Source of the DNA: Hordeum vulgare subsp. vulgare | Taxonomy: Eukaryota; Streptophyta; Magnoliopsida; Poales; Poaceae | DNA length: 64,000 nucleotides | Direction of reading: 5' to 3' | NCBI RefSeq assembly: GCF_904849725.1 | Contig: NC_058518.1 | Span: forward strand, 510,433,225-510,497,224 | Part shown: one piece after another, positions 1 to 10,846 of the stretch | Numbering within the stretch: the stretch's first letter is position 1 | How the letters are laid out: every line of letters begins with the position of its first letter | The notes under the pieces: model-generated | Database searches by the model: none | What the model saw: only the letters and a program-made list of their open reading frames with translations | Told to the model about the DNA's origin: nothing | Made by a program: the position numbers and the translations under genes

Positions 1-471
1 AACATGATCATCTCATACATCCAATATATCACATCACATCGTTGGCCATATCACATCACAAGCATACCCTGCAAAAACAAGTTAGACGTCCTCTAATTTT
101 GTTGTTACAAGTTTTACGTGGTGACCGGGGGTATCTAGTAGGATCGCATCTTACTTACGCAAACACCACAACGGAGATATATGAGTTGCTATTTAACCTC
201 ATCCAAGGACCTCCTTGGTCAAATCCGATTCAACTAAAGTTGGAGAAACCGTCACTTGCCAGTCATCTTTGAGCAAAGGGGGTTACTCGTAACGATGAAA
301 CCAGTCTCTCGTAAGCGTACGAGTAATGTCGGTCCAAGCCGCTTCAATCCAACAATACCGCGGAATCAAGAAAAGACTAAGGAGGGCAGCAAAACGCACA
401 TCACCGCCCACAAAACCTTTTGTGTTCTACTCGAGAAGACATCTACGCATGAACCTAGCTCATGATGCCAC
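1..471 (-). mobile_element. Internal leader of an Angela-type Copia retrotransposon, cut by the window edge
   Basis: This is the untranslated leader between 5' LTR and gag of a minus-strand Angela element. It is nearly identical, inverted, to 12672-13140 of the full-length Angela in this window. The primer-binding site abuts the LTR at about 454-471. The rest of the element lies to the left of the window. Short open frames here have no coding meaning. Confidence 0.9.
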
Positions 472-2291
472 TGTTGGGGAACGTCGCATGGGAAACAAAA
501 ATTTTCCTACGCGCACGAAGACCTATCATGGTGATGTTCATCTACGAGATTGGATGAGCGATCTACGTACCCTTGTAGATCGTACAGCAGAAGCGATTAG
601 AGATCGCGGTTGATGTAGTGGAACGTCCTCACGTCCCTCGATCCGCCCCGCGAACAATCCCGCGATCAGTCCCACGATCTAGTACCGAACGGACGGCACC
701 TCCGCGTTCAGCACACGTACAGCTCGACGATGATCTCGGCCTTCTTGATCCAGCAAGAGAGACGGAGAGGTAGAAGAGTTCTCCGGCAGCGTGACGGCGC
801 TCCGGAGGTTGGTGATGATCTTGTCTCAGCAGGGCTCCGCCCGAGCTCCACAAAAACACGATCTAGAGGAAAAACTATGGAGGTATGTGGTCGGGCAGCC
901 GTGAGAAAGTCGTCTCAAATCTGCCCTAAAAGCCCCATATATATAGGAGGAGGGAGGGGGACCTTGCCTTGGGGTCCAAGGGATCCCCAAGGGGTCAGCC
1001 GAGCCAGGGGGGAGGACTCTCCCCCCCCAAACCGAGTCCTACTTGGTTTGGTGGGAGGGAGTCCTTCCCCCTTCCCACTTCTTCCTCTTGTTTTTTCTTT
1101 CCTTTGATTTTTCTCTCTTGGCGCATAGGGGATTGGTGGGCTGTCCCACCAGCCCACTAAGGGCTGGTGTGACCCCCCCAAATGCCTATGGGCTTCCCCG
1201 GAGTGGGTTGCCCCCCTCCGGTGAACTCCCGGAACCCATTCGTCATTCCCGGTACATTCCCGGTAACTCCGAAAACCTTCCGGTAATCAAATGAGGTCAT
1301 CCTATATATCAATCTTCGTTTCCGGACCATTCCGGAAACCCTCGTGACGTCCGTGATCTCATCCGGGACTCCGAACAACATTCGGTAACCAACCATATAA
1401 CTCAAATACGCATAAAACAACGTCGAACCTTAAGTGTGCAGACCCTGCGGGTTCGAGAACTATGTAGACATGACCCGAGAGACTCCTCGGTCAATATCCA
1501 ACAGCGGGACCTGGATGCCCATATTGGATCCTACATATTCTACGAAGATCTTATCGTTTGAACCTCAGTGCCAAGGATTCGTATAATCCCGTATGTCATT
1601 CCCTTTGTCCTTCGGTATGTTACTTGCCCGAGATTCGATCGTCAGTATCCGCATACCTATTTCAAACTCGTTTACCGGCAAGTCTCTTTACTCGTTCCGT
1701 AATACAAGATCCCGCAACTTACACTAAGTTACATTGCTTGCAAGGCTTGTGTGTGATGTTGTATTACCGAGTGGGCCCCGAGATACCTCTCCGTCACACG
1801 GAGTGACAAATCCCAGTCTTGATCCATACTAACTCAACTAACACCTTCGGAGATACCTGTAGAGCATCTTTATAGTCACCCAGTTACGTTGCGACGTTTG
1901 ATACACACAAAGCATTCCTCCGGTGTCAGTGAGTTATATGATCTCATGGTCATAGGAATAAATACTTGACACGCAGAAAACAGTAGCAACAAAATGACAC
2001 GATCAACATGCTACGTCTATTAGTTTGGGTCTAGTCCATCACATGATTCTCCTAATGATGTGATCCCGTTATCAAGTGACAACACTTGCCTATGGCCAGG
2101 AAACCTTGACCATCTTTGATCAACGAGCTAGTCAACTAGAGGCTTACTAGGGACAGTGTTTTGTCTATGTATCCACACAAGTATTGTGTTTCCAATCAAT
2201 ACAATTATAGCATGGATAATAAACGATTATCATGAACTAAGAAATATAATAATAACTAATTTATTATTGCCTCTAGGGCATATTTCCAACA
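472..2291 (-). mobile_element. Angela 5' LTR (minus strand)
   Basis: The 1,820-bp LTR starts TGTTGGGGAACG and ends TATTTCCAACA on the plus strand, the usual TG...CA termini. It aligns along its whole length with the inverted LTRs at 10847-12671 and 17962-19784. It interrupts a Gypsy LTR: sequence resuming at 2292 matches 9727 onward. The expected 5-bp target duplication is TTTTC (2292-2296); its partner lies outside the window. Open frames of 76-125 aa inside it recur in every copy of the LTR and are not genes. Confidence 0.93.
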
Positions 2292-2552
2292 TTTTCCTCC
2301 TATAAGACTTTGTCCAGGCTTGTCCCTTGCTACAAAAGGGATTGGGCCACTTTGGTGCATCGTTGCTACTTTTGTTACTTATTGCTCGCTACGAATCATC
2401 TCACCACACAATCACTTGTTACCGACAATTTCAGTGCTTACAGATATTTCCTTGCTGAAAACCACTTGTCAGATCCTTCTGCTCCTCGTTGGGTTCGACA
2501 CTCTTACTTATTGAAAGGACTACGATTGATCCCCTATAATTGTGGGTCATCA
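2292..2552 (+). repeat. 3' part of the Gypsy 5' LTR
   Basis: It matches 9727-9987 of the 3' LTR collinearly over 261 bp with scattered substitutions and ends in the same GGGTCATCA. The abrupt left edge at 2292 is the Angela insertion point. Confidence 0.92.
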
Positions 2553-2563
2553 AGACTCTTTTC

Positions 2564-2581
2564 TGGCGCCGTTGCCGGGGA
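2564..2581 (+). other. Primer-binding site, tRNA-Asp
   Basis: TGGCGCCGTTGCCGGGGA, 11 bp after the LTR end, is complementary over 18 nt to the 3' end of plant tRNA-Asp(GUC) as I recall that sequence. Reverse transcription of the element would start here. Confidence 0.85.
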
Positions 2582-2658
2582 GTGAAGCGCCTTTGGTAAG
2601 TGGAACTTGGTAAGGAAACATTCATATAGTGTGCTGAAAATTATTGTCACTTGTCACT

Positions 2659-2853
2659 ATGGATACTAATCCTTTGAGGGGCTTGTTCGGGGTATCTTCA
2701 CCTTGAACGGAAGCACAAATAGTTGCTCCTCAACCTACTGCACCTACTGAAAATAGTTGCTTTGAATTTCCTACGGGTATGCTTGAGAAACTGCTGGCTA
2801 ATCCTTTTACAGGAGATGGAACATCACATCCAGACTTGCATCTAATCTATGTA
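2659..2853 (+). pseudogene. Gypsy gag stub, internally deleted
   Basis: An ATG opens a short frame (MDTNPLRGLF...) that meets a stop about 15 codons in and is then readable for about 50 more codons. It runs almost directly into protease sequence at 2855. Most of gag (capsid, zinc knuckle) and the front of protease, normally well over 1 kb, are missing. This indicates a large internal deletion and makes the copy non-autonomous. Confidence 0.65.
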
Positions 2854-2854
2854 G

Positions 2855-5800
2855 ATGAAGTATCCTGCTGATTTCCTCGTTCTTGCTACCGCACAAGATG
2901 GCTTTTGTCCCATCATATTTGGCAGACCTTTTCTCAATACTATCAATGCTCATATTGATTGTGAGAAGCAAACTGTCACTGTTGGCTTTGAAGGTGTGTC
3001 ACATGAGTTCAATTTCTCTAAGTTTGGTAGACAACCTCATGAAAAGGAATTGCCTAGTAGGGATGAAATTATTGCCTTAGCATCTATTGCCGTGCCTCCT
3101 ACTGATCCCTTGGAGAAATACTTGCTTGAGCATGAAAATGATATGCATATGGATGAAAGGGATGAGATAGATAGAGTTGTCTTAGAACAATATCCTATTC
3201 TTAATAATAACTTGCCTGTTGAACTGCTTGGGGATCCACCCCCACCAAAGGGTGATCCTGTGTTTGAGCTTAAACAGTTGCCTGATACTCTTAAGTATGC
3301 CTATCTTGATGAAAAAGAGATATATCCTGTTATTATTAGTGCTAGCCTCTCAGAGCATGAAGAAAAGAAGTTACTAAAAACTCTGAGGAAGCATCGTGCT
3401 GCTATTGGATATACTCTTGATGATCTTAAGGGCATTAGTCCTACTCTATGCCAGCACAAGATTAAAACTAATCTTGATTTCAAACCAGTTGTTGATCATC
3501 AAAGGAGATTAAATCCTAAGATGAAAGAAGTAGTGAGAAAAGAAATACTAAAGCTCCTGGAAGCAGGTATCATTTATCTTGTTGCTCACAGCGATTGGGT
3601 GAGCCGATGCATTGCGTCCCTAAGAAGGGAGGTATTACCGTTGTCCCTAATGATAAGATGAATTGATCCCACAAAGGATTATTACTGGCTATAGGATGGT
3701 GATCGATTTTAGGAAACTGAATAAAGGCACTAGGAAAGATCATTACCCTTTGCCTTTTATCGACCAAATGCTAGAAAGGCTGTCCAAACACACACACTTA
3801 TGCTTTCTAGACGGATATTCTGGTTTCTCCCAAATACAAGTTGCACAATCTGATCAGGAGCAAACCACTTTCACCTGCCCTTTCAGTACCTTTGCTTATA
3901 GACGTATGCCTTTTGGCTTATGTAATGCACCTGCCACCTTTCAAAGATGTATGATGGCTATATTCTCTGACTTTTGTGAAAAGATTGTCGAGGTCTTCAT
4001 GGATGACTTCTCCGTTTACGGGTCTTCCTTTGATGATTGCCTCAGCAACCTTGATCGAGTCTTACAGAGATGTAAAGACACCAATCTTGTCTTGAATTGG
4101 GAGAAGTGCCACTTTATGGTTAATGAAGGCATCGTCTTAGGACATAAAATTCCCGAAAGAGGTATTGAAGTCGATAAGGCTAAGGTTGATGCAATCGAGA
4201 AAATGCCATACCCCACAGATATCAAAGGTATAAGAAGTTTCCTTGGTCATGCTGGTTTCTATAAAAGGTTCATTAAAGACTTCTCTAAGATTTCTAGGCC
4301 TCTTACCAATCTCTTGCAAAAGGATATTCCTTTTGTCTTTGACGAGGATTGTGAGGAAGCCTTCGAAATACTTAAGAGGGCTTTGATAACTGCACCTATT
4401 GTTCAACCACCTGATTGGAACTTACCTTTTGAGATCATGTGTGACGCTAGTGATTATGTTGTTGGTGCTATTCTAGGGCAAAGAGTCGATAAGAAGTTGA
4501 ATGTTATTCACTACGCTAGTAAAACTCTAGACAGTGCCCAGAGAAACTATGCTACTACGGAGAAGGAGTTTTTAGCAGTCGTGTTTGCATGTAAAAGTTC
4601 AGGTCTTACATAGTTTATTCCAAAGTCACTATTCACACTGATCATGCTGCTATTAAGTACCTCATGGAGAAGAAAGACGCTAAACCTAGACTTATCAGAT
4701 GGGTTCTCTTGCTACAAGAATTTGATTTGCACGTTGTCGACACAAAGGGTGCTGATAACCTAGTAGCAGATAACTTGTCTAGGTTGGAGAATGTTCTTGA
4801 TGACCCACAACCTATTGATGATAGCTTTCCCGATGAGCAACTGAATGTCATCAATGCTTCATGTAGTGCACGGTGGTATGCTGATTATGCAAACTATATC
4901 GTTGCCAAATATATACCACCTAGTTTCACGTACCAGCAAAAGAAGAAATTCTTCTTTGACTTGAGACATTACTTTTGGGATGATCCTCACCTTTATAAGG
5001 AAGGAGTAGATGGTGTTATTAGACGTTGTGTACCTAAACATGAACAGGGACAGATCCTACAGAAGTGTCACTCCGAGGCCTACGGAGGACACCATGCGGG
5101 AGATAGAACTGCACACAAGGTATTGCAATCAGGTTTCTATTGGCCCACTCTCTTCAAGGATGCCCGTAAGTTTGTCTTGTCTTGTGACGAAGTGTCAAAT
5201 AATAGGTAATATTAGCAAACGTTAGGAAATGCCTATGAACTATTCACTTGTCATTGAACCATTTGATGTTTCGGGCTTTGATTATATGGGACCTTTTCCA
5301 AAATCTAATGGGTATACTCACATCTTAGTTGCTGTTGATTACGTCACTAAGTGGGTAGAAGCTATCCCCACTAGTAGTGCTGATCACAACACCTCTATCA
5401 AGATGCTGAAAGAAGTTATCTTCCCTAGATTTGGAGTCCCTAGATATCTAATGACCGACGGTGGTTCACACTTCATTCATGGTGCTTTCCGTAAAACACT
5501 TGCTAAGTACGATGTCAACCATAGAATTGTGTCCCCCTATCACCCTCAGTCCAGTGGTCAAGTAGAGCTAAGTAATAGAGAGATTAAACTAATTCTGCAA
5601 AAGATTGTCAACACGTCTAGAAAGAATTGGTCTAAGAAGCTCGATGATGCATTGTGGGCTTATAGAACTTCCTATAAGAATCCCATGGGCATGTCTCCGT
5701 AAAATGGTGTATGGGAAAGCATGTCATTTACCTCTTGAGCTAGAGCATAAAGCTTATTGGGCAATCAAAGAGCTCAACTTTGATTTCAATCTTGCCGGTG

Positions 5801-6070
5801 AGAAGAGGTTATTTGATATTAGCTCGCTTGATGAGTGGAGAACTCAGGCATATGGGAATGCCAGGCTGTTCAAAGAGAAGGTTAAGAGGTGGCATGATAA
5901 GAGGATACAAAAGCGCGAGTTCAATGTAGGTGATTATGTCTTGCTATATAACTCTCGTTTAAGATTCTTTGCAGGCAAGCTTCTCTCTAATGGGAAGGTC
6001 CCTATGTTGTTGAGGAAGTATATCGTTCCGGTGCTATCAAGATCAACAACAAGGAAGGTAATTGTCCGAG
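2855..6070 (+). pseudogene. Gypsy pol pseudogene (protease C-terminus, RT, RNase H, integrase)
   Basis: Domains in order: end of the aspartic protease (IIFGRPFLNT near 2915), linker, RT (3600-4300, with MPFGLCNAPATFQR and VFMDDFSVYG), RNase H (4390-4800), integrase zinc finger (about 5065-5190, H-x-H and C-x2-C remnants), and integrase core with Asp in FDYMGPF (5278), Asp in LMTDGGSHF (5456) and Glu in [12 protein letters not shown] (5565). The reading frame changes at about 3600, 4600, 5195 and 5700, and a TAG interrupts near 5222, so no full polyprotein can be made. The family is clear; the copy is dead. Confidence 0.93.
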
Positions 6071-6541
6071 AGTGGTAAATGGGCAGAGAATCAAGCATTA
6101 TATCTCAGGTACTCCCATAAATGTTGAAAGCAATATCATCAATACCATAACTCCGGAAGAATACCTAAGGGATATTTATCACCCTGTTTCAGACCCCGAA
6201 AACGAAGAGGTAAGTGATTCGGTAAGAAAACAGAGTCCAAAACTTTTCCAGTAGGAATTTTTCTCCGTTTTGGAATATTTGAAAAAAATACAAAAATTGG
6301 AAGTAGTCCGGAAAGTGCGCGAGGAGGCGACAAGCCTGCACGGCGCGGGCCCACCCCCTGGCCGCGCCGTGAGGGCTTGTGTCCACCTAGTGCGCCTCCC
6401 GGACTCCGTTTTCGTGCGGGGTACTCCTTCTGGTCTAGAAAAAATCATTATATATACTCCCGTTTGGTCTGACCCCTGCATCACGCAGATTTCCTCTGTT
6501 TTTCGTTTCGAGCGTGTTTTCTGCCGCAGATCTAGGTCAAG

Positions 6542-6958
6542 ATGTCTTCTCAGGATTCAGAGGGGGAAAGCTAGGTGGCAGATTACCTTGCTGACCCCAA
6601 AGTCTATGGGGACTTCAATCCTTATGGCTAGACAACTGATGAGGAAGAATATTATGATCCGAAGGGGAAGGAACAAACAAGTTCCGATGAAGAGGAGGCT
6701 CCTCTACCTCAACCTGGATGCACTCATGTGGAGTTCAAGAAGTCGAGCCTCCCTGACTCAAGGAAGAAGCCTAAGACCTTGTTTATCCCTTCTCGTTTCT
6801 TGCACGAGAGTAAGCATGAATTATACCAAAGGGTGTTGAAGCTTGAAGAGGAAAATGATGATCTGAGGGAGCAGAGTTTTATGCTCAAGTGGAAATTAAA
6901 CAAACTCAAGACCTCTTCAACAACTCCACCACCATCACCACCAAAGGAAGACAACTGA
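6542..6958 (+). pseudogene. Extra ORF downstream of Gypsy pol, two in-frame stops
   Basis: An ATG (MSSQDSEGES...) opens a 138-codon frame that stays in register to 6958 except for TAG codons at 6572 and 6629. The product would be acidic and Ser/Glu-rich (TTDEEEYYDPKGKEQTSSDE), followed by a basic stretch and a coiled-coil-like helix (HELYQRVLKLEEENDDLREQ), ending Pro-rich. I see no signal peptide or membrane segment, so although it lies where env sits in Athila elements it does not look like an envelope protein. Function unknown. Confidence 0.55.
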
Positions 6959-8481
6959 GCATTGGTATGGGCAATCCCCTTGGCTTGTGCCAAGCTTGGG
7001 GAGTTGCCCCGGTATCGTATCACCATCACATCTTTTGCCTTTACCTTTGTTTTAGTTTGTTCCTTTTCAGTTTCCTTTTTCTCTAGTAGTTTAAGAGTCT
7101 TAGTGTTTTAGTATTGAGTTTTGCTTTGTGTCACTCCCGATGTATTCAAGCTCGTGAGACATATAATAAAGAGTGTCTTAGTTGAATGGCTTTGCCTCTT
7201 GCCATGATCAAAAGAGTGAGAATAGAACAAAGGCATGAAAGATCATGTAATGATCCTATGGGAAGTGATAGCTTCACATATAAAAAGGATGATGATTGAA
7301 ACTTGTTGAGGGTAGGCAAACGTAGACCTTGGTCATGGTTGCAATTAATAGGAAGTGGTAAAGAAGGAGAGGTTCACATATAAATATATCATCTCTAACA
7401 CCATCTATGATTGTGAACACTCACTAAACTATTACATGCCTACAAGTAGATGTTGGACAAGGAAGACAACATAATGAATTGTGTTTGCTTGGCTCCGAAC
7501 AATGTTATATGATTAGATATCCCTTACCATGTGACGATTGCTTCCACCTCATATTAGCCAAAACTTCCGCACCAAGTAGAGATACTACTTGTGCATCCAT
7601 AAACCTTCAACCCAGTTTTGCCATGAGAGTCCACCATACCTGCCTATGGATTGAATAAGATCCCTCAAGTAAGTTGTCATCGGTGCAAGCAATAAAAATT
7701 GCTCTCTAATATGTATGATCTATTAGTGTGTGGAAAATAAGCTTTGTACGAACCTGTGATGAGGAAGACATAAAAGTGACACACTGCATAATAAAGTTCT
7801 TTATCACAGGAGGCAATATAAAGTGAAGTTCCTCCGCACTAAGAGGACACGCGTCCAAACCTCAAAAGCGCATGACAACCTCTGCTTCCCTTTGCGAAGG
7901 GCCTATCTTGTACCTTTACTTTTTGCCCTTGAAAGAGTCATGGTGATCTTCACCAATTCCTTATTTCGCCTTTATCTTGGCTAACATCATATGCTTGGGA
8001 AAGATCTATATTCATATGTCAACTTGGAGGTAAGCATTCATGAAGTATTATTGTTGACATTACCCTTGAGGGAAGCAGTTGGGAGGCAGAACTGTAAGCC
8101 CCTATCTCTCTCTGTGTCCAGCTGAAACTTTGATCTCATGAGTACCACGTGAGTTGTAGCAATTGTAGAGAACGAAAGAATGATTGAGTATGTGGATTTG
8201 CTTTACAAGCTCTTATTTGACTCTTTATGATGCTGTGATAAATTGCAGTTGCTTCAATGACTAAAGGCTATCGGTTGTTACTTCTCGGTAAGGTTCTTGA
8301 TCCATGTTTTACTTTGTGAAGGAATTATCACTTTAGCATGAGAGATTATATGTTGGTATTGATGTTCTGATCTTGATCATGATGCATGCATGTTCGTATC
8401 TTGTTTTGTCGACACCTCTCTCCCTAAACATGTGGACATATTTATTGAGCTAGGCTTTCGCTTGAGGACAAGCGAGGTCTA
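6959..8481 (+). other. Noncoding 3' internal region of the Gypsy element
   Basis: About 1.5 kb between the last open frame and the polypurine tract. It has no sizeable open frame or recognisable domain. A long untranslated 3' segment is normal for this group of elements. Confidence 0.6.
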
Positions 8482-8494
8482 AGCTTGGGGGAGT
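8482..8494 (+). other. Polypurine tract of the Gypsy element
   Basis: AGCTTGGGGGAGT directly precedes the 3' LTR, the position expected for the plus-strand primer. Confidence 0.7.
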
Positions 8495-9987
8495 TGATAC
8501 GTCCATTTTGCATCATGTTTTCATGTTGATATTTATCGCTTATTGGGTTGTTGTTTCACTTCATGGTACAATTCTTACATGAAGAGGGAGAATGCCGGCA
8601 ACTGGAATTCTGGCCTGAAAGTGGAGCAAAGTTGACATACCTATTCTGCCCAACTCCAAACGTCGTAAAAATCAATGAGGATTTTTTTCGTGATTTATCA
8701 AACATACTAGGTCGAAGAAGTGTCAGAGGGGCGCCAGGGGTTGGCCACAAGCCTGCACGGCGCGACCACCCCCCCAAGCCGCGCCATGAGGGCTTGTGGG
8801 CAACCTGTTGGCCCACTTGCTCCCCCCTTTTGCTATATGAAGGGTTTCGTCTAGAAAAAAATCAAGGAGGAGCTTTTTCGTGGATTTGCCGCCGCCACGA
8901 GGCGGAACTTGAGCAAAACCAATCTAGAGCTCCGGCATGACGATCCTGCCGGGGAAACTTCCCTCCCGGAGGGGGAAATCGTCGCCATCATCATCACCAA
9001 CACTCCTCTCATCGGAGGGGACTCGTCACCATCAACATCTTCATCAGCACCATCTCATCTCCAAACTCTAGTTCATCACTTGTAACCAATCTCTGTCTCG
9101 CAACTCCGATTGGTACTTGTAAGGTTGCTCGTAGTGTTGATTACTCTTTGTAGTTGATGCTAGTTGGATTACTTGGTGGAAGAGTTTATGTTCAGATCCT
9201 TGATGCTACTCATTACCTCTCTGGTCATGAATATGATTATGCTTTGTGAGTAGTTACTTTTGTTCCTCAGGACATGGGATAAGTCATGCTAATAGTAGTC
9301 ATGTGAATTCGGTATTCATTCGGTAATTTGATATGTTGTATGTTGTTTTTCCTCTAGTGGTGTTATGTGAACGTCAACTGCATAACACTTCACCATTATT
9401 TGGGCCTAGAGGAAGGCATTGGGAAGTAGTAAGTAGATGATGGGTTGCTAGAGTGATAGGAACTTAAACCCTAGTTTATGCGTTGCTTCATAACGGGCTG
9501 ATTTGAATCCACTAGTTTAATGCTATGGTTAGACTTTGTCTTAATTCTTATTTCGTAGTTGCGGATGCTTGCAAGAGGGGTTAATCATAAGTGGGATGCT
9601 TGTCCAAGTAAGGGAAGTACCCAAGCGCCGGTCCACCCACATATCAAACTATCAAAGTTACGAACGCGAATCATATGAACATGATGAAACTAGCATGACA
9701 GAAATTCCCGTGTGTCCTCGGGAGCGTTTTCCTCCTATAAGACTTTGTCCAGGCTTGTCCCTTGCTACAAAATGGATTGGGCCACTTTGCTGCACCGTTG
9801 CTACTTTTGTTACTTGTTGCTCGCTACGAATCATCTCACCACACAATCACTTGTTACCGACAATTTCAGTGCTTGCAGATATTTCCTTGCTGAAAACCAC
9901 TTGTCAGATCCTTCTGCTCCTCGTTGGGTTCGACACTCTTACTTATAGAAATGACTACGATTGATCCCCTATACTTGTGGGTCATCA
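8495..9987 (+). repeat. Gypsy 3' LTR
   Basis: The 1,493-bp LTR begins TGATACGTCC after the polypurine tract and ends GGGTCATCA. Its last 261 bp match the surviving end of the 5' LTR. A TATA-like TGCTATATGAAG lies near 8829. A short inverted repeat (ACAAGCCTGC...GGGCTTGT) is at 8747-8797. CCGGC at 9988-9992 would be the target duplication, but its partner is outside the window. Confidence 0.9.
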
Positions 9988-10846
9988 CCGGCCCACCTGG
10001 GCTTTCTTCGTCGCCGCGGCCCAGTTATCCCGCGCGCTGGCTCTTTCCAGCATGGCTCGCGTCGGGCCTGCGCGTCAGCATCCTTTCTTCCTCTCTCCTT
10101 CTTCCTCCTTTACACCTCCCCCTCACACCCTCGACGCAAAAGCAGCGAGCACATGGCCACCGTGGCAGCCACGATGACCAGCGCTCTGGATATAAAGCCT
10201 CGACGTCCGTGCCCCTCTTCCTAGGGTTTCCCTCTCCTCCATCTCTGTTGCCGTCTTCCTCTTCCTTCGTCCTCCCTCCTCTGTTCCTCTCTGAAGATCG
10301 AGCGCAAGGTTCAGAGACAGAGGGTCGCCGTCGTCGCCGCTCCCCCGTCGACGCATGCGGCCACAACCTCCTCCTCGAGCATGTTCCAGGGAATGCGGGG
10401 AGCACCCGCATCTCGTTCTCGCCGCTAGTGTGGCCGGAGGGCCACAACACTGACGTCCCCATGCTTGGCTCCGTCGGGCGCCTGAAGGCGAGTCTGCAAC
10501 GCCCCATCGTCATCCGCTTCTCCACGCCACGATCTCCTCTCCGAACCCTGCGGTGAGCACCTCCCCTTCCCCGTGCGTGTCTGCCTGCGCGTAGTCCTCG
10601 CCGGTAGTCGCCGTAGCCGCCCTGCATCGCAGGTGAGGAGTGAGCTCTGCTCGAGCTCGTCGCCTCCATCTTGCCCTGCTTCTTAGAACTTCGTACCCCC
10701 GGGAATGGAACCCCCTTAGCATTCCTGCATCCCCACCGGTCATTCCCAGCCGCTGTTGTTGCCGCATAGCTCGCCGGCGTCGATCCCCTCCTTCTGATCT
10801 GGAGATAGAAGAAGGGCCCGTGGCATTAGCCTATTGGGGGTCTAAC
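9988..10846 (+). mobile_element. Low-copy-looking GC-rich segment, probably part of an old LTR
   Basis: This stretch lies between the Gypsy 3' LTR and the young Angela and is contiguous, across the Angela, with 19785 onward. It contains a promoter-like TATAAAG (10190) followed by CTAGGGTTT and pyrimidine-rich leader-like sequence. The open frames have composition bias but no recognisable domain on either strand. I infer it is the 5' part of the same old LTR whose 3' part is at 21547-23816; a fragment of a gene 5' region is the alternative. Confidence 0.4.
10842..10846 (+). repeat. Target-site duplication of Angela, left copy (CTAAC)
   Basis: CTAAC immediately precedes the Angela 5' LTR and is repeated at 19785-19789 immediately after the 3' LTR. 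Confidence 0.95.

Larger units (their letters stand above)
2292..9987 (+). mobile_element. Decayed Gypsy LTR retrotransposon (Athila-like, tRNA-Asp primed)
   Basis: The element comprises the last 261 bp of the 5' LTR, a tRNA-Asp primer-binding site, a gag stub, frameshifted protease/RT/RNase H/integrase, a long 3' internal region, a polypurine tract and a complete 3' LTR. The order RT-RNase H-integrase places it in Gypsy. The tRNA-Asp primer and long 3' internal region suggest the Athila group, as in Sabrina, WHAM and BAGY-2, but I could not assign a family. The 5' LTR is broken by the Angela at 1-2291, so the rest of it lies left of the window. Confidence 0.9.

Noticed and set aside
629..1420. 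Overlapping open frames of 76-125 codons on both strands in the left Angela LTR
   Set aside because: The same frames recur in the LTRs at 11724-12515 and 18839-19628. They follow LTR sequence conservation, not protein coding.
6542..6958. Retroviral-type envelope gene
   Set aside because: No signal peptide, membrane anchor or cleavage motif; acidic/coiled-coil protein instead.
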